NCBI RefSeq assembly: GCF_009905375.1
Contig: NC_133647.1
Coordinates: 7,015,144 to 7,079,143, forward strand
From: Apium graveolens
Taxonomy: Eukaryota > Streptophyta > Magnoliopsida > Apiales > Apiaceae
Reading direction: 5' to 3'
Length of the DNA: 64,000 nt
In this document: piece after piece, positions 1 to 12,044 of the stretch
Layout: the number at the start of each line of letters is the position of its first letter
How positions within the stretch are numbered: the stretch's first letter is position 1
The notes under the pieces: generated by a model
Databases searched by the model: none
What the model was told of the DNA's origin: nothing
What the model saw: only the letters and a program-made list of their open reading frames with translations
Made by a program: the position numbers and the translations under genes

Positions 1-1
1 G

Positions 2-388
2 TGGAAAGGACTAACGAGGTTTGGGAAGAAAGGGAAGCTAAACCCAAGATATGTCGGACCTTTTGAGATCCTAAAGAGCGTTGGCAAAGTCGCTTACGAA
101 TTGGCGTTACCTCCGCACATGGAGCACATTCACAATGTTTTTCATGTATCGATGCTCAAGAAATATAATCCAGACTCCAGGCATGTAATAGAATATGAGC
201 CAATAGAGCTTCAGGCAGACTTATCATATATAGAGAATCCAATAGAGATTTTAGAGGAAAGAGAGAAAATATTAAGAAATAAAGTGATAAAGTTAGTAAG
301 AGTATTGTGGAGAAACCCAAAGGTTGAAGAGTCAACCTGGGAATTAGAAAGTGATATGAGAGAAAAGTACCCTCATTTGTTTTCTTAG
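2..388 (+). pseudogene. Ty3/gypsy chromovirus pol, integrase C-terminus with chromodomain (5' part outside window)
   Basis: The frame is open from base 2 to a TAG at 386-388, about 128 codons, and enters from the left edge. It contains the integrase C-terminal signature 'RYVGPFEIL', then 'HNVFHVSMLKKY', and ends in a chromodomain-like segment with 'VLWRNPKVEESTWELES' and 'KYPHLF'. That order and ending match plant chromoviruses of the Tekay/Del type. In this family the integrase inserts cDNA and the chromodomain guides it to marked chromatin. The visible part has no stop or frameshift. A polypurine tract and an LTR follow at the expected spacing, so this is the true 3' end of an element whose body lies left of the window. 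It is labelled pseudogene only because it is partial here. Clade assignment is moderately sure; gypsy identity is very sure. Confidence 0.9.
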
Positions 389-413
389 GAGATTCTGAGG
401 ACAGAATCCTTTT

Positions 414-426
414 AAGGGGGGAAGGA
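414..426 (+). other. Polypurine tract of the gypsy element
   Basis: A run of purines (AAGGGGGGAAGGA) lies 26 bases after the pol stop and directly abuts the LTR start TGTAATATCC. This is the plus-strand primer site used in reverse transcription of LTR retrotransposons. Confidence 0.85.
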
Positions 427-3400
427 TGTAATATCCGGGATATAACGTGTAATTATTTTTACTATTAAATAATTAATATGTGTGTTCAGTATCTATTCTG
501 TGGGTTAATTGTTAAGTGATATATGTACTTGAATATTCAAAAATAATGTTAATTGAATATTTTAATTTTTATATGTCCAAAATAAAATATAGATAATTGT
601 TATATCTTCCTAATTATTTTTATGTTGATTTATAGATTTATAAGAATCATATGAAATTTTTTTAAAATCTTTTTCCGGGTAATTAAAATCTATTTTATAA
701 AACGGGAACCAACCGACGTCAACCGTTGTTACGTTTTTGGAACCCGAAACTCTACCGAGAACTCCTTCCTAACCTATTTGTAATATTCCGGGCATTTTCC
801 ATGTTTCGACTTTTTCGATCCGGCGTACGGTTTGTCCTGCGCGGGTCCCGGCACAACATTTTCGATACAATATTCGTTTCGGTAAATTAATAAAACCCGT
901 ATTTTCGATAAACGGGAGCTTTTTATTAAACTATCCCAATTATCACTTCGTAGTACGTGTAACTGGGTGCTGAGACCAAGACCGCAGTACAAGTTGTACT
1001 GATTTGGATAATTATCCCGAAAACCGATACCGTTTGGATCAGTTTTTATAAATAAACGTACCATTTTATATCTGGAATGATCCAACGGGATACTAATTTT
1101 CCGTAATTATAAATAGCCTTTTACCGTATTTTATTTCGTATAAAAATCAATTGCAGACAGATAAATATATAATTTTACAGAGAAAAAAATCATATATTCA
1201 TAAACCTTTCTGAGAATCAAACCAACTTTTGAAGGTGTTAGTGATCTTTGTTTGAAAAGCTCGAGTACTGGATTTGAAGGTCTTGAGAAGCTCTATCAGA
1301 ATCTGTAATCCATACACCTGCAGAATCAAAGGTTGAATTTCTAAAAATTTAATTATTTTTGAAATTATTTTATTAAAAATATGAATTTTTGTTCGGATGA
1401 TTGTTTGTATGATTTGATGATTGCATGTTGTAGAGCTTGTTTTCCTGATGATTTTCATATGTCATACGTCTGATTTGGAGTTCAATAACATGTTCAAATT
1501 TGAGTTTGATTTTCGAATTTTAAAATTAGGGTTTATAACCCGTATGAATGTTCTTAATTGAAATTTGGGGGTTTCTTATTCTGTGATAGATTGATGTTGT
1601 ATTATAGTGGGTTGTGTTCTCCGTGAAATTTGCAATCCAGTCGTATAAGTTTCATGAACCAACGAGGTCTGTAGAGAAGGGAGTTGTGTTTTGAAGTTTT
1701 CCGATGTTCACCGGAAACTGGGAAATTTCACGGCCAAATTCCGGCCAACTCAGGGATTGTTAGGTTGTTTTGATTGCATGGTTGTGTTCCTGGTATTGTG
1801 TAGATGTGATCTGGAGCTTGTGGTAAGGTGAGGAGGCCGGAATCGTGTTCTCCGGCCACCCCTGTATTTTCCGGCGACTGACTGTAAAAATTGCAGTTTG
1901 GTCCCTGAACTTTTGAAAACGATGCAGTTTGGTCCCTGTAGTTTCCAGACTTTGCAAAAATAGGATTCCTGTTTTAAAAATGTTTAAAAATCATATTTCC
2001 CATTTATTTTTATTATAAAAATTCGTTTTTAATTTCTGAAAATTCTAAAAATTATTATTTTAATTCCTAAAATTATTTTTAATTCACAAATAAATCTGAA
2101 TTAATTATTTAATTAATTTCAGTTAATTTTTAATTGATTAATTAGTCAATTAATTCGAAAATTAATTGATTAATTGATTTAATTAATTATTAATTGATTT
2201 TTAATTAATTATTTAATTAGATTTAATTATTAAAAATGATTTAAAAATTCTGAAAAATAGTTTTGAGCTTTAAAATATTATTCTAAATTATTTTCAAGGC
2301 TCGATAATTATTCTAAAATTGTTTCGGAGCCAGAATTGGCCAATCGAACCCTATTTATTAACCCAAAATTGATCCAACGACCCGTTTTAATTCCGAAAAA
2401 TGTTTTAAAAATTATTTTAAAATACCAGAAAGCCTATTTATGACCGAGACCTCTTTATAAATGATATGTCTTTGATTACGTGATGTATTATGTGTTATAC
2501 GTGACTGGGTGTTTGACTATCAGTCTATATACTCGACATTTACTTGGTTATTGCATAGATTTCAATCCGTTAATCGGATTTGGGTAAACGAAGGGTAGAT
2601 AGAAGTGTGCGTTGAATAGAATTTTGTGAGTCGATAATTGATAGATGCTTATGATATGTGAGCAGAAGAGGCAAGGCGTAGGAAAGGGAAACAGATAGTT
2701 GAGGATTAAGACAATTTTGATTGGAAGCGCGTACAGAGTAGTAAGCTAATTCCAGGCAAGTGTTCTGAACTTTCTCGAGATATTGAAATTCTTGATAGTC
2801 TTGTTGACATTGCAAGTGCTTTGAAGCACGGAAACCGAAACCCTGATTTTAGTTATTGTTTTTGAGCCATGAACCATATTCTTCCTAAACCATTGATTAT
2901 TGTAAACCCAAACTCGAACCTCAAGTATACGATAATATTTCATAAATACATGCAAACAAAATCCCAAACACTGAACTGAATTACTTGTACATTCAACCAT
3001 TGTATCCTATGCTTTGAGAGCCCAAATCTTTGAAACCCTGAAATATTGATTCTTTTGTTATCCAATTCTTTCATTAACCAGCATTTAAGCTTTTAAACTA
3101 CTTTATTGATCCTTACAAAGATTGAAACCCTTTCATTATTAAACACTCATTGTTGTTAATGATTCTGGTTATTGTTTATTATTGCATATTTTGTTATTAT
3201 GTTAGAATTGGATTGTTTTTATAAAATTGTGGACCAGATTCGTGGTCAGACCATATAATGGTCAAGTTAGGCCAATTTGTGCCTTGGATCCAGTAGTTAG
3301 AGCAATGCTGTGTGCTTTGCTCGGGGTTAGTGCGTGACTGATCAGCAGCCTAACCTTGGTTTTTAAATTAAAAGTATATTATCCAATTCTAAATCATAAT

Positions 3401-3865
3401 CCAATGTTCACTTGATATCATAATCATAGTCACCTGATGATCATTATTCTCAGTTTTGTTATTGTGACTTGCTGAGCTAGTTAGCTCATTTGTGCGATGT
3501 TGTTTATATTCTTTCCAGTTAAAAAGGAACCAGTTGGTAGCAAGGATCCCCAGTCCAGCGCGAGAGCTAGGGGTTCAGGTTGAGGAAGTTGAGCTAGTAG
3601 ACTTCTTTTGGGATAATTTAAGTTTGTAAAAGTTTATAATAATGTTTGATACTCAGTGTGAGTTTGAAATAGTTGGGATTTGAACGGTTTGTAATATATT
3701 AGTGTGTTGGCTTGTGTGCATACTTTAACCTGTCGCGGTCCGTGGTGGTTGATAAGTAGGGTCACTGCATATATTATTATTATCTTTATTAATGTTATAA
3801 GCAGGTTATACTTAAGGTGTGTGTGTGGACCCCAAACTTCTGACCCGGGTTTGGAGGGTGCCACA
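427..3865 (+). mobile_element. 3' LTR of the Ty3/gypsy chromovirus
   Basis: The LTR starts TGTAATATCC just after the polypurine tract and ends GGTGCCACA, keeping the TG...CA rule; its length of 3439 bp fits the long LTRs of Tekay-like elements. The right boundary is fixed because copia-1 sequence resumes at 3866, matching the same position in copia-2 (about 24413). The right target duplication copy should be GAATG (3866-3870); the left copy is outside the window. The LTR has a TATA box at 1108 and a very AT-rich TTAAT-rich block at about 2040-2230. Short reading frames inside it have no recognisable domain and look like chance. Confidence 0.88.
1108..1115 (+). promoter_or_regulatory. TATA box of the gypsy LTR
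   Basis: TATAAATA lies in the 5' third of the LTR, on the element's own strand, where an LTR promoter would be expected. Inference from sequence only. Confidence 0.5.
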
Positions 3866-6790
3866 GAATGGGCCCTTGGTTCTTTAGCCTGCGCAATGGC
3901 TCCATTGTTATCATAATAGAGATCAGCTGGATCTGTCATCGATGAAACCACACCAAGTCCTGTTATGAATTTCTACATCCAAACAGCCTCTTTGCCTGCT
4001 TCACTAGCAGCAATAAACTCAGCTTCCATTGTAGAATCAGCTACTGTCTCTTGCTTTGAAATCTTCCAGCTTACAGCACCTCTAGTAAGGCAAAACACAA
4101 AACCTGACTGAGATACTGAATCATCTCTATCTGTCTGTAAGCTAGCATTAGTGTAACCCTTTACAACTAGCTTTTCATCTCCTCCATACACCAAAAATGA
4201 ATCTTTAGTCTCATTTAAGTACTTAAGAATATTCTTGATAGTTGTCTAGTCACCCTCACCTGGATTAGACAGGTATCTGCTCGTCATGCTCAAGGCATAC
4301 GAAATATCAGGACGAGTACATATCATCGCATACATTATAGATCCAATTGCCGAAGCATATGGAACTTTGCTTATACGGCCCTAATCATCTAATGATTTAG
4401 GGCAGTTATCTTTTGAGATCACTATCCCATGAGACATTGGGACATATCCTCTTTTTGCCTCTTATATCCCAAAATGATGCAATACATTGACAATGTATGT
4501 ACTCTGAATTAGGCAGATTAATCTCCTTGATCTATCTCTATAGATCTTGATCCCTAATATATAGGTAGCATCTCCTATGTCCTTCATCAAGAAACTATTT
4601 CCCAACCAAGTTTTAACAGCCTGTAGAGAAGGTATGTCATTCCCTATTAGTAATATGTCATCTACATATAGTACTAGGAATGCCACATGGCTCCCACTAA
4701 CCTTCTTGTAAACACATGGTTCATCTTTGTTTTGAATAAAGCCAAACTCTTTGACTGTTTCATCAAAATGATGATTCCATCTCTTTGAGGCTTGCTTCAA
4801 TCCATAAATAGATCAAAGCAACTTACAAACCATCTTAGCAAACTTTGGACTGATAAAACCCTCAGGTTGTATCATTTAAACATCCTCTTGAAGGCCCCCA
4901 TTTAAGAAACCGGTTTTGACATCCATTTTCCAAATCTCATAGTCGTAGTAAGCAGCTATTGCTAGCATGATCCTGATGGACTTGACCATAGAAACTGGTG
5001 AAAAAGTCTCATCATAGTCTATACCATGTATTTGTTTGAAACCTTTTGCCACTAGTCACACCTTATAGGTCTATACTTTACCATCCATGCCAATTTTCTT
5101 CTTGAAAACCCACTTGCACCCTATAGGTTTTACCCCTTCAGATGGATCAACTAAAGTCCATACTTTATTTTGATACATGGGTTCCATCTCGGATTTCATG
5201 GCCTCTAGCCATCTCTCGAAGTCTGGACTGTTCAGAGTTTCTTGATAGGTAAGAGGCTCATCATTGTCTATGAGCATCACATCATCATCTTGAGTCAATA
5301 GAAATCCATAATATCTCTCTGGCTTATGACGAGCCCTATTAGATCTATGAACAACCTGTGTTTCGGGAGCAGGAACATCTTGATTTACATCCTGCTCACT
5401 TTCCAACTCTGGTTCAATATTATTTTGTACATCGCGATCTTCATCAAGATCTATAGTCCTCCCACTATTTTTCTTGGAAAGTAACTCTCTTTCAAGAAAT
5501 ATAGCGGTCCGAGAAACAAACACTTTGTTCTCAGTAGGATTATAGAAGTTAGATCCATTTGTTTCCTCAGGATATCCCACAAAAAAAACATTTATCTGAT
5601 TTTGGTCCTAACTTGTCTGAGACCAAGCGTTTCACAATCGCTTCGCATCCCCATACTTTCATAAATGACATGCTATGACGTTTCTCAGTCCATATCTCAT
5701 ATGGAGTCTTTTGAACCGATTTATTTGGAACTCGGTTTAGTGTATATGCAACCGTTTGTAGAGCGTAACCCCAGAAACTTATTGGAAGATCTGCTAGACT
5801 CATCATCGATCGTACCATGTCCAAAAAGGTACGATTCCTCCTCTCAGAAACTCCATTCCATTGAGGCATTCTAGGAGGAGTAAGTTATGATACGATACCA
5901 CACTCCTTCAAGAAACCTTTAAACTCGAGGCTTAAGTATTCTGCTCCACGATCTGATCGTAGAACTTTAATACTTTCCCCGGTTTGCTTTTCCACTTCAC
6001 CCTTGTATTCTTTGAACTTTTAAAAGAATCGGATTTGTTCTTCAAAAGATACACATATCCATATATACTGAAATCATCATTAAATGTAAGGAAGTAGTAA
6101 AACCCACCTCTCACCATTTTACGCATTGGACCACATACATCACTATGTATAAGTCCTAATCGTTCAGTGGCCCTTTCACCTTATCTAGTTAAATGATCTT
6201 TAACCATTTTTCTAATTAGACAAGATTGGCATTCTTCGTATGATTCAAAATCAAACGTATCCAAGTAGCCATCATGATGTAACTTGGAAATGCGTTTCTC
6301 ATTTATGTGACCTAAATGACAATGCCAGAGGTATGTTTGATTTTAGTCTATCGTCTTAATACATTAATTATCATTACTATTTATATTATAGACAGGAGTA
6401 TCAATATCAAGAACATATAAACCATTAAACAAACATGCAACCCTGTAGGTAACATTATTCATCGAAAAGGAACAACTATTGTTCTAAATCAAAAATGAAA
6501 AACCTTTCTTGTCCAAACAAGAAACTGAAATAATGTTTCTACAAATCGCATGCACGTAAAAATAGTTATCTAGTTCTAAAATAAGCCCAGTGGGCAACGA
6601 TAAATGATAAGTCCTTACAGCTAAAGAAGAAACCTTTGCTCCATTACCAACATGTAGGTCGACTTCTCTATTTTCCAATGTCCTACTTCCCCGCAGTTCC
6701 TGCACATTTATACAAATGTGAGAAACGTCCAGTATCTAAAACGCATGAAGTAGAAGTAGACAAATTAACTTCTATAACATAAATACCTGA
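3866..6790 (-). pseudogene. Copia-1 pol remnant (protease, integrase, RT, RNase H)
   Basis: Minus-strand pieces in the same order as copia-2 pol: protease with the DTG triad near 6740; pre-integrase and integrase including 'NGVSERRNRT' near 5850 and 'WGCEAIVKR'; the integrase-RT linker with 'GCKWVFKKK' near 5110; RT with the YVDD catalytic motif near 4660; and RNase H with 'GYTNASLQTDRDD' near 4150 and 'DNNGAIAQAKEP' near 3890. Many stops and frameshifts break it into pieces of 64-169 codons, so it cannot make a polyprotein. It ends abruptly at the gypsy LTR. The integrase zinc-finger cysteine that is lost in copia-2 is still present here ('EECQSC', near 6230). Family identity is certain. Confidence 0.92.
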
Positions 6791-7592
6791 ATCAGAAGCG
6801 CCAGAAGCCTTCTTCTTCTTCTTCTTTAGATCCTCCAAATAAGCATGACAGTTTCTCTTCCAATGACCCGGTATCTTGCAGTAGTGACAAGTATCACCCT
6901 TTGCAATACCACCTCCAGGCTTCAAAGCCTGTTTGGGAGTAGTTTTAGGAGCAACAACAGATTTGGATCCCATCCTCTTCTTTCCTTTCCATTTACCTTT
7001 TCCTTTGGCACTCCCTTTATTCACCATTATTATGGGAGCAGGGGACGCCTTCTGAATGTTGGTCTCAGTAGTTTTTAACATAGCCAACAATTCGGTAGGT
7101 GTCTTATCTATCTCATTCATGTTGTAATTCATTACAAACTGAGCATAGTTGTTGTTCAAAGATTGTAAGATTAGATCTATCTAGGCTTCCGGACCAATCG
7201 CAGAACCCAGAGTAGTAAGGTACTCCATATATCCAATCATCTTCAGAACATACGGTCCAACCGGATCACGATCACCCTGTTTGCATGTATACAAAGCTTT
7301 GATTGTGTCAAACCTGTCTTGATGAGCCCGTCCTTCAAACATACATTTAAAGTACTCAATCATGATATAAGTATCCATATGGTCATGTTCTTTCTGAAGC
7401 TCAGGACTCATAGTCGCTAGCATCAAATAGGTGACATCCGTGTCATCATCTATATGCTTCTACTAAGCAGCCTGTTGAACACGCGTTGCACCTTCAGAAA
7501 GAGGTCCAGGGCGAGGAACATCAATGACATGGAGCTTTTGCTCATGCCTGAGGACTATCCTCAAGTTCCCTTACCAATCAAGGAAGTTTGTT
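6790..7592 (-). pseudogene. Copia-1 gag remnant, main part
   Basis: Covers the UBN2/Gag region ('MLATMSPELQKEHDHMD', 'VLKMIGYMEYLTTLGS') and the nucleocapsid zinc knuckle CHYCKIPGHWKRNC near 6870, followed by a lysine run and the entry to protease. Gag forms the virus-like particle and the zinc knuckle binds element RNA. There is a frame break near 7170. The 5' end of gag is separated by CACTA-1 and lies at 11986-12044. Through the lysine run into protease ('KKASGASDSGIYVIEV') this copy reads through with no stop, unlike copia-2. Confidence 0.9.
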
Positions 7593-7614
7593 CCTCACTA
7601 ATGCAAACTGGACT

Positions 7615-8095
7615 TTTAGCGTCGGTTAAAATAACACTAAGGCGTCGGTCAAGTGGCGAAGTAAGTGTGGGAGACGCTATAGGTATTGACCTATAGCATC
7701 GGTTAAACGAGTGACACAGAAACATTAATTACGTCGGTTAAACGACACACGTCATAGGGTAATCAACCGACGCTGTTGGTTGACTTATAGCGTCGGTGTT
7801 ATAGATATAACCGACACTATTTGTCACCTTGCAATGCGTTGGTTGGACAAAACGCCGACGCTTTTGGTTTGATTAATTGCATCGGTTATATCCAATACTT
7901 ACACTATTGGTTCTCACCTGTTGCGTCGGTTCACTAAAACACCGATGCACTTGCTTGTCACCTGTTGCGCTGGTTCACTTGTTTGTTAACCGACACAATT
8001 GCTTCTCACCAAATGCATCAGTTAGCAGAAATGCCGACACATTTGCTTCTCATCAATAGCATCGGTTAGATGGAATGCCGACGCTTTTTGTCACT
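7615..8095. repeat. Left subterminal repeats of CACTA-1
   Basis: Many degenerate copies of GCGTCGGTTNA and its complement (for example near 7619, 7640, 7730, 7790, 7923, 8060) are arranged in both orientations. Such motifs are the usual binding sites of the CACTA accessory protein. Confidence 0.8.
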
Positions 8096-8099
8096 GAAA

Positions 8100-9231
8100 A
8101 AATAATTTTTTCCCTGTTTTCTATTGATATTTTATATATTTCCTATAAACCTGTTTCATTATAGAATTAATACTAAAATCCCAAAAATACAGTATAACAA
8201 AAAAATTAAATTGTACAACTTAAAAATTATATATTACAATAAATTTAGAAAATTTAAATATACCAATCTTGGAAGAAAAGTATATATTGAATTACAAATA
8301 CCATCCAACTCTTTCTATTATATTTCCCTTACAGATAAAATAACACATAATGTGTCTCCCCTAAAAAGTAATTCAAAATCTTCAAGTCCCCCTTTTCTTT
8401 CTGTAAATCGAGATCGCAAAACTGCATATTATCTTTTGACATGAACATGAGATGCTTTTAAATGCTTGCCCATCCATTCGCATTTTTCTCTAAAATGTTC
8501 AATAAAAAATAAATTCACAATCATGCAAATTATAACCAACACGAAGCTTCTATATTTCAGCTAAATGTTTTAAATAGCAAGGTAAAAAATGCTTTTATGC
8601 TTCTCCATACATATTGTAAATAAATAAAATCAACCAACACATCAAATTATAAAATGGTTATATGCTTCTATCTAGTACTTATAACACAAATGGAGGATCT
8701 AAAAATTTAAAAGAAATTACCTTGTTAGAAACATTCTAAAGTAAAAAATTGTGCCCAAAGCTCTCGTATCTCTTTAATTTCCTTTTTGGTATAGTTCCTT
8801 GAACCAAGACCTTTCAAAATATGAATGACAAAGTATTAAAAAATTCTATATTTGATCAATATTTGTAAAATAATTTGGAGATTATTTTTCTTACCACTTT
8901 CCAATTTATGGTGGAATTTTTTTGAGAAAGCATGATTATGTCTTGCATGTACCTCATAACGAAAAAAACAAACTCCGTGCCTCCTTCTTGTTGGGGAAAC
9001 TGTGCATAAAGCAACATCATTTTTTCAAGTTATGTATAAAAAAACAAAAAAAATATCAAACATGTAAACAAGTAATACTTGAACCTCAGAATGATGCCAG
9101 AGAAATTATTTTATATTATTCATTAATCCACCTTCTCGTATGTATAATTTATACGCCCTGTGAATGAAGCATATATATTCACATTTATTATGAAATTAGA
9201 ACAATACATTATGCAAAACTAAAATTCATAT
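8100..9231. other. CACTA-1 interior, no recognisable gene
   Basis: AT-rich sequence. The plus-strand frames at 8124-8444 and 8922-9167 have low-complexity, lysine- and isoleucine-rich translations without family resemblance. I see no further structure. Confidence 0.5.
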
Positions 9232-10151
9232 TTAACTTACGTCAGGGCAGGTGTTGCCAAGCATATTTTTCGTTCTTGTTTCCGTTCTTAGTAATTTCTT
9301 GTGTAATTGTGGCCAACTCATCCACCGAGATGAGGCCACTATGTTTAGTTTTCCCTGATCTGAATACATCTTTAATTTTGGCTCCTTAACCAACCCCTCT
9401 AACACGTCCTCCATGCTCCTTCTGACCAAGTACATGTGACAAAATGTCATCGTGGCCTTCTGGAGTCCATGAACCATCTGAAACCTGCCTCTGCAACCCT
9501 CCCTGTTCATAATATTCATCCAAAAGTGAAGCAACATTAGCCATCAGTACTATATGTAATTTAACACAAGAATAGTTTAGTAATTTACCATTTTGTCAAA
9601 CACTTCCTTCATCTTATCATTTGGAAAGTAATAACCTCCGCCCTACCGAGGTTTTATACGTGCTTTAATCCAATCATAGCTACGTCCGGTAAGCTCACTC
9701 GATAAAGTTGATGAATTAGTGGATTCATAACCACTCAAAGAAGCTATGGGGTCATCAACACACCACTTTGTCCTCCAATCCGCATATCCACTAAGTCCAA
9801 GATAATGTACATGTTCATTATGTTGTAGACTTAGTTTTGATTTTTCACTTATTTCCTATTTAACACAAAAAAAGGTGTGAGTAAAGGCAGAAAATAGGAC
9901 AGGGGAGAACCATAAACTTCCACAAGTAAACAAGACACTTGAGAATTTTAGGTGCATCATTTTACCTTAAACTCCTCTGTTTCACGTCTTTTTTTAAATA
10001 ATTCCCACATCTCCTCGCTGATGAAATTGTATTTTTCACATGGATCATTCCCTTTGTACAAGTAATTTTTGGTCAACTTACTCTTGAAATCCCTCCACTG
10101 CTTCCCTGCTCTTTCTAAGACGTTATTTTTACACGAATCATCAGTTTCCAA
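9232..10151 (-). pseudogene. CACTA-1 ORF2 remnant (Transposase_24 / En-Spm accessory protein)
   Basis: Three minus-strand blocks are recognisable. Block 1 (10151 to about 9957) has 'GKQWRDFKSKLTKNYLY' and 'ISEEMWELFKKRRETEEFK'. Block 2 (about 9866-9592) has 'HNEHVHYLGLSGYADWRTKW' and an in-frame stop near 9640. Block 3 (about 9540-9235) contains 'SWTPEGHDDILSHVLGQKEH' followed by 'GGRVRGVG', a stop, then 'GAKIKDVF'. The 'W.eFK' and 'GRVRGVG' signatures are typical of plant CACTA second-ORF proteins, which bind subterminal repeats and assist transposition. Gaps between blocks fit introns but I could not fix every border. Because of the stops it is not functional. Confidence 0.75.
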
Positions 10152-11600
10152 CGACTCTAAACATAAAGATAAAATTACATATTGAATCTAATATGCAGAC
10201 ATGCAATGTGCGTGTGAACAAGTATGTACCTTACAAAGAATAAGAAATATAATGACAACAAATGGTAACTATGCATAAAAATAATTCACTAAGCTTACTC
10301 CAAAAAACTACTTTCCAGACTTTAAAGCTTAATTACTATATAAACATTCAGTAACAATAATAAAACATGATTTAAAAATAACAAACCAGTAAAGCAGAGT
10401 TCAAGAGAAGCATTACAACATCACACATACTGCAATAGGTAGTCCCCATTGTAAATTAAATGTTAACCTCATCCAAAAGCGTTATTAATTTTAGTCAAAA
10501 ATATTATCAGCTCATTGCAACCATCTCTCGCAACAGGGATAAGCATATGCTGGTCTCTGGTGGAGCAGGATTCACTGTGCGGCTCAAACCGCATCATTCA
10601 AAACTTAGGAAATATACGTAAATAGCACTGTTTTCACCTCTTCTTCTTTGATTGGCCTAAGCAGCATGCTATTTTGTTCCTCTGAAATGAAATTGATTCA
10701 CTCCTGCTATTTTTTAAAGGTCAGTGTATTAAAAGAACCCCCATTTGTAGTATAGGGAAACAACAATACAGAAACACAAACTACAACCAAAAACAACAGC
10801 CCTAAACAACAGTATGGAAATAACCCTAAGTAATCTTCAAACTAGAACAATATATGCCTTATATAGTAGCTTCAAAACCCTGCATACTACCATGGCTCTC
10901 TTCTCATAACCCATGTAAATTTCCCCTGCATATATTACGAGTATCAAGCAAAAGCTTAGTACAAATAAAAAAGGAGGGCGGTTGTTTAATCATGGCACTG
11001 TCAACTTCCTGTTCCAGCCTATACAGAGGCAGCATCAAATTGTCCAATCTCGTATTTGAGAGAAACTGCCACCTTAATTATGTCTCGATAATCCACGAAA
11101 TCCAACAATACCGACAGGTCATTCATTATTACCGAAACACTTACCAAGACTAGTAAAACCCATACAATGACAAAATATCCTGAAAAAATATTTCAGAATA
11201 TAAATATCCTGACAGAATACAATGACATAATATCCTGACAAAATATAACAGCACATACAGCAGTAACATAAGGGCAACAAACAATTTAGACAGAAAACAG
11301 AGGGAGATGGAGATATATAGCCGACAAACAGAATGACATAACAAGGTATTTGAACACTGAATCTGACTAACCCCCTGGCCAAAATAACAGCAGCATTTGC
11401 AAAACAGAAAATGACAGGATAAGCAACTATACAGTGAAATTACTATGCCATCTTGAACATGTAAGCCAGGAAGACTAACTGAATGAAAAGAAGATATGAA
11501 AGAAAAAAAACAATAGCTTTTGCCTGTGACCTGCAGAACTACTAACTTTTAACGATAAAATAATTTATTAAATTATTTGTGTATCTAAATTTGTTATCTC
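10152..11600. other. CACTA-1 interior, no recognisable gene
   Basis: No domain in any frame. A short direct-repeat patch at 11160-11250 reuses the motif 'ATATCCTGACA' three or four times. The small frames at 10854-11153 (+) and 11119-11382 (-) have no family resemblance. Confidence 0.5.
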
Positions 11601-11609
11601 AATTGTTTG

Positions 11610-11965
11610 AATCAAATCTACAGCATCGACAATTAAACGCCAACGCTCTAAACCAAATCTATAGTGTCGGCATTTACAAGCCGATGTTATAAACCAGACC
11701 TACAGCGTCGGCATTTTAAATGCCGATGCTGTACGTAGAAGTTATAGCTTCGGCATTATAAGGACCGACGCTATATAGGATTTTAGGCATCGGCGTTTTA
11801 AAGCCTGACGCTACAGATTATCAAAAGCATCGGTTGTATCAAAGACTGACGCAACAGATCATACACAAATGCCTTAAGGCATCGCTTAAAGTTACAACCG
11901 ATGCTTAAAGTGTGTTTAAGTTTCGGTTCTATATTCAACAGATGCAAAATATGCGACGCAGAAGG
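11610..11965. repeat. Right subterminal repeats of CACTA-1
   Basis: Degenerate GCGTCGGCATT / AATGCCGACGCT motifs at about 11625, 11665, 11703, 11747, 11785 and 11830 mirror the left end. They cover the last 350 bases before the TAGTG terminus. Confidence 0.8.
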
Positions 11966-11985
11966 ATCTTTCTATACTAGTGCCT

Positions 11986-12044
11986 TTCAGCTTGTCCTTC
12001 TCAAGGACTAATCGCACAGAGAAGTTGTTTGAGTTGTTTGCCAT
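11986..12044 (-). pseudogene. Copia-1 gag 5' end
   Basis: The start codon is at 12044-12042 and the translation begins MANNSNNFSVRLVLEKDKL, parallel to copia-2 gag, which begins MANNTNTLSVRSVLEKDKL. The frame runs into the CACTA-1 target duplication (11983-11985) and resumes at 7595. Confidence 0.9.

Larger units (their letters stand above)
7596..11982. mobile_element. CACTA-1: CACTA transposon with degraded ORF2, inserted in copia-1 gag
   Basis: The left end is CACTAATGCAAACTG and the right end CTATACTAGTG, giving inverted CACTA...TAGTG termini. The 3-bp target duplication CCT is exact (7593-7595 and 11983-11985). Joining the flanks restores copia-1 gag sequence parallel to copia-2. Both ends carry subterminal repeats based on GCGTCGGTT. 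The 4.4-kb interior has only remnants of a Transposase_24-like protein and no TNP2-like transposase, so it is non-autonomous as it stands. Confidence 0.93.

Noticed and set aside
8124..8444. 106-codon plus-strand frame in CACTA-1
   Set aside because: AT-rich, Ile/Lys/Tyr-dominated translation without any motif; likely chance.
9232..9537. Minus-strand frame at 9232-9537 taken as the protein
   Set aside because: Another frame over the same bases gives the real CACTA ORF2 text (DDILSHVLGQKEHGGRVRGVG), so this frame is a shadow.
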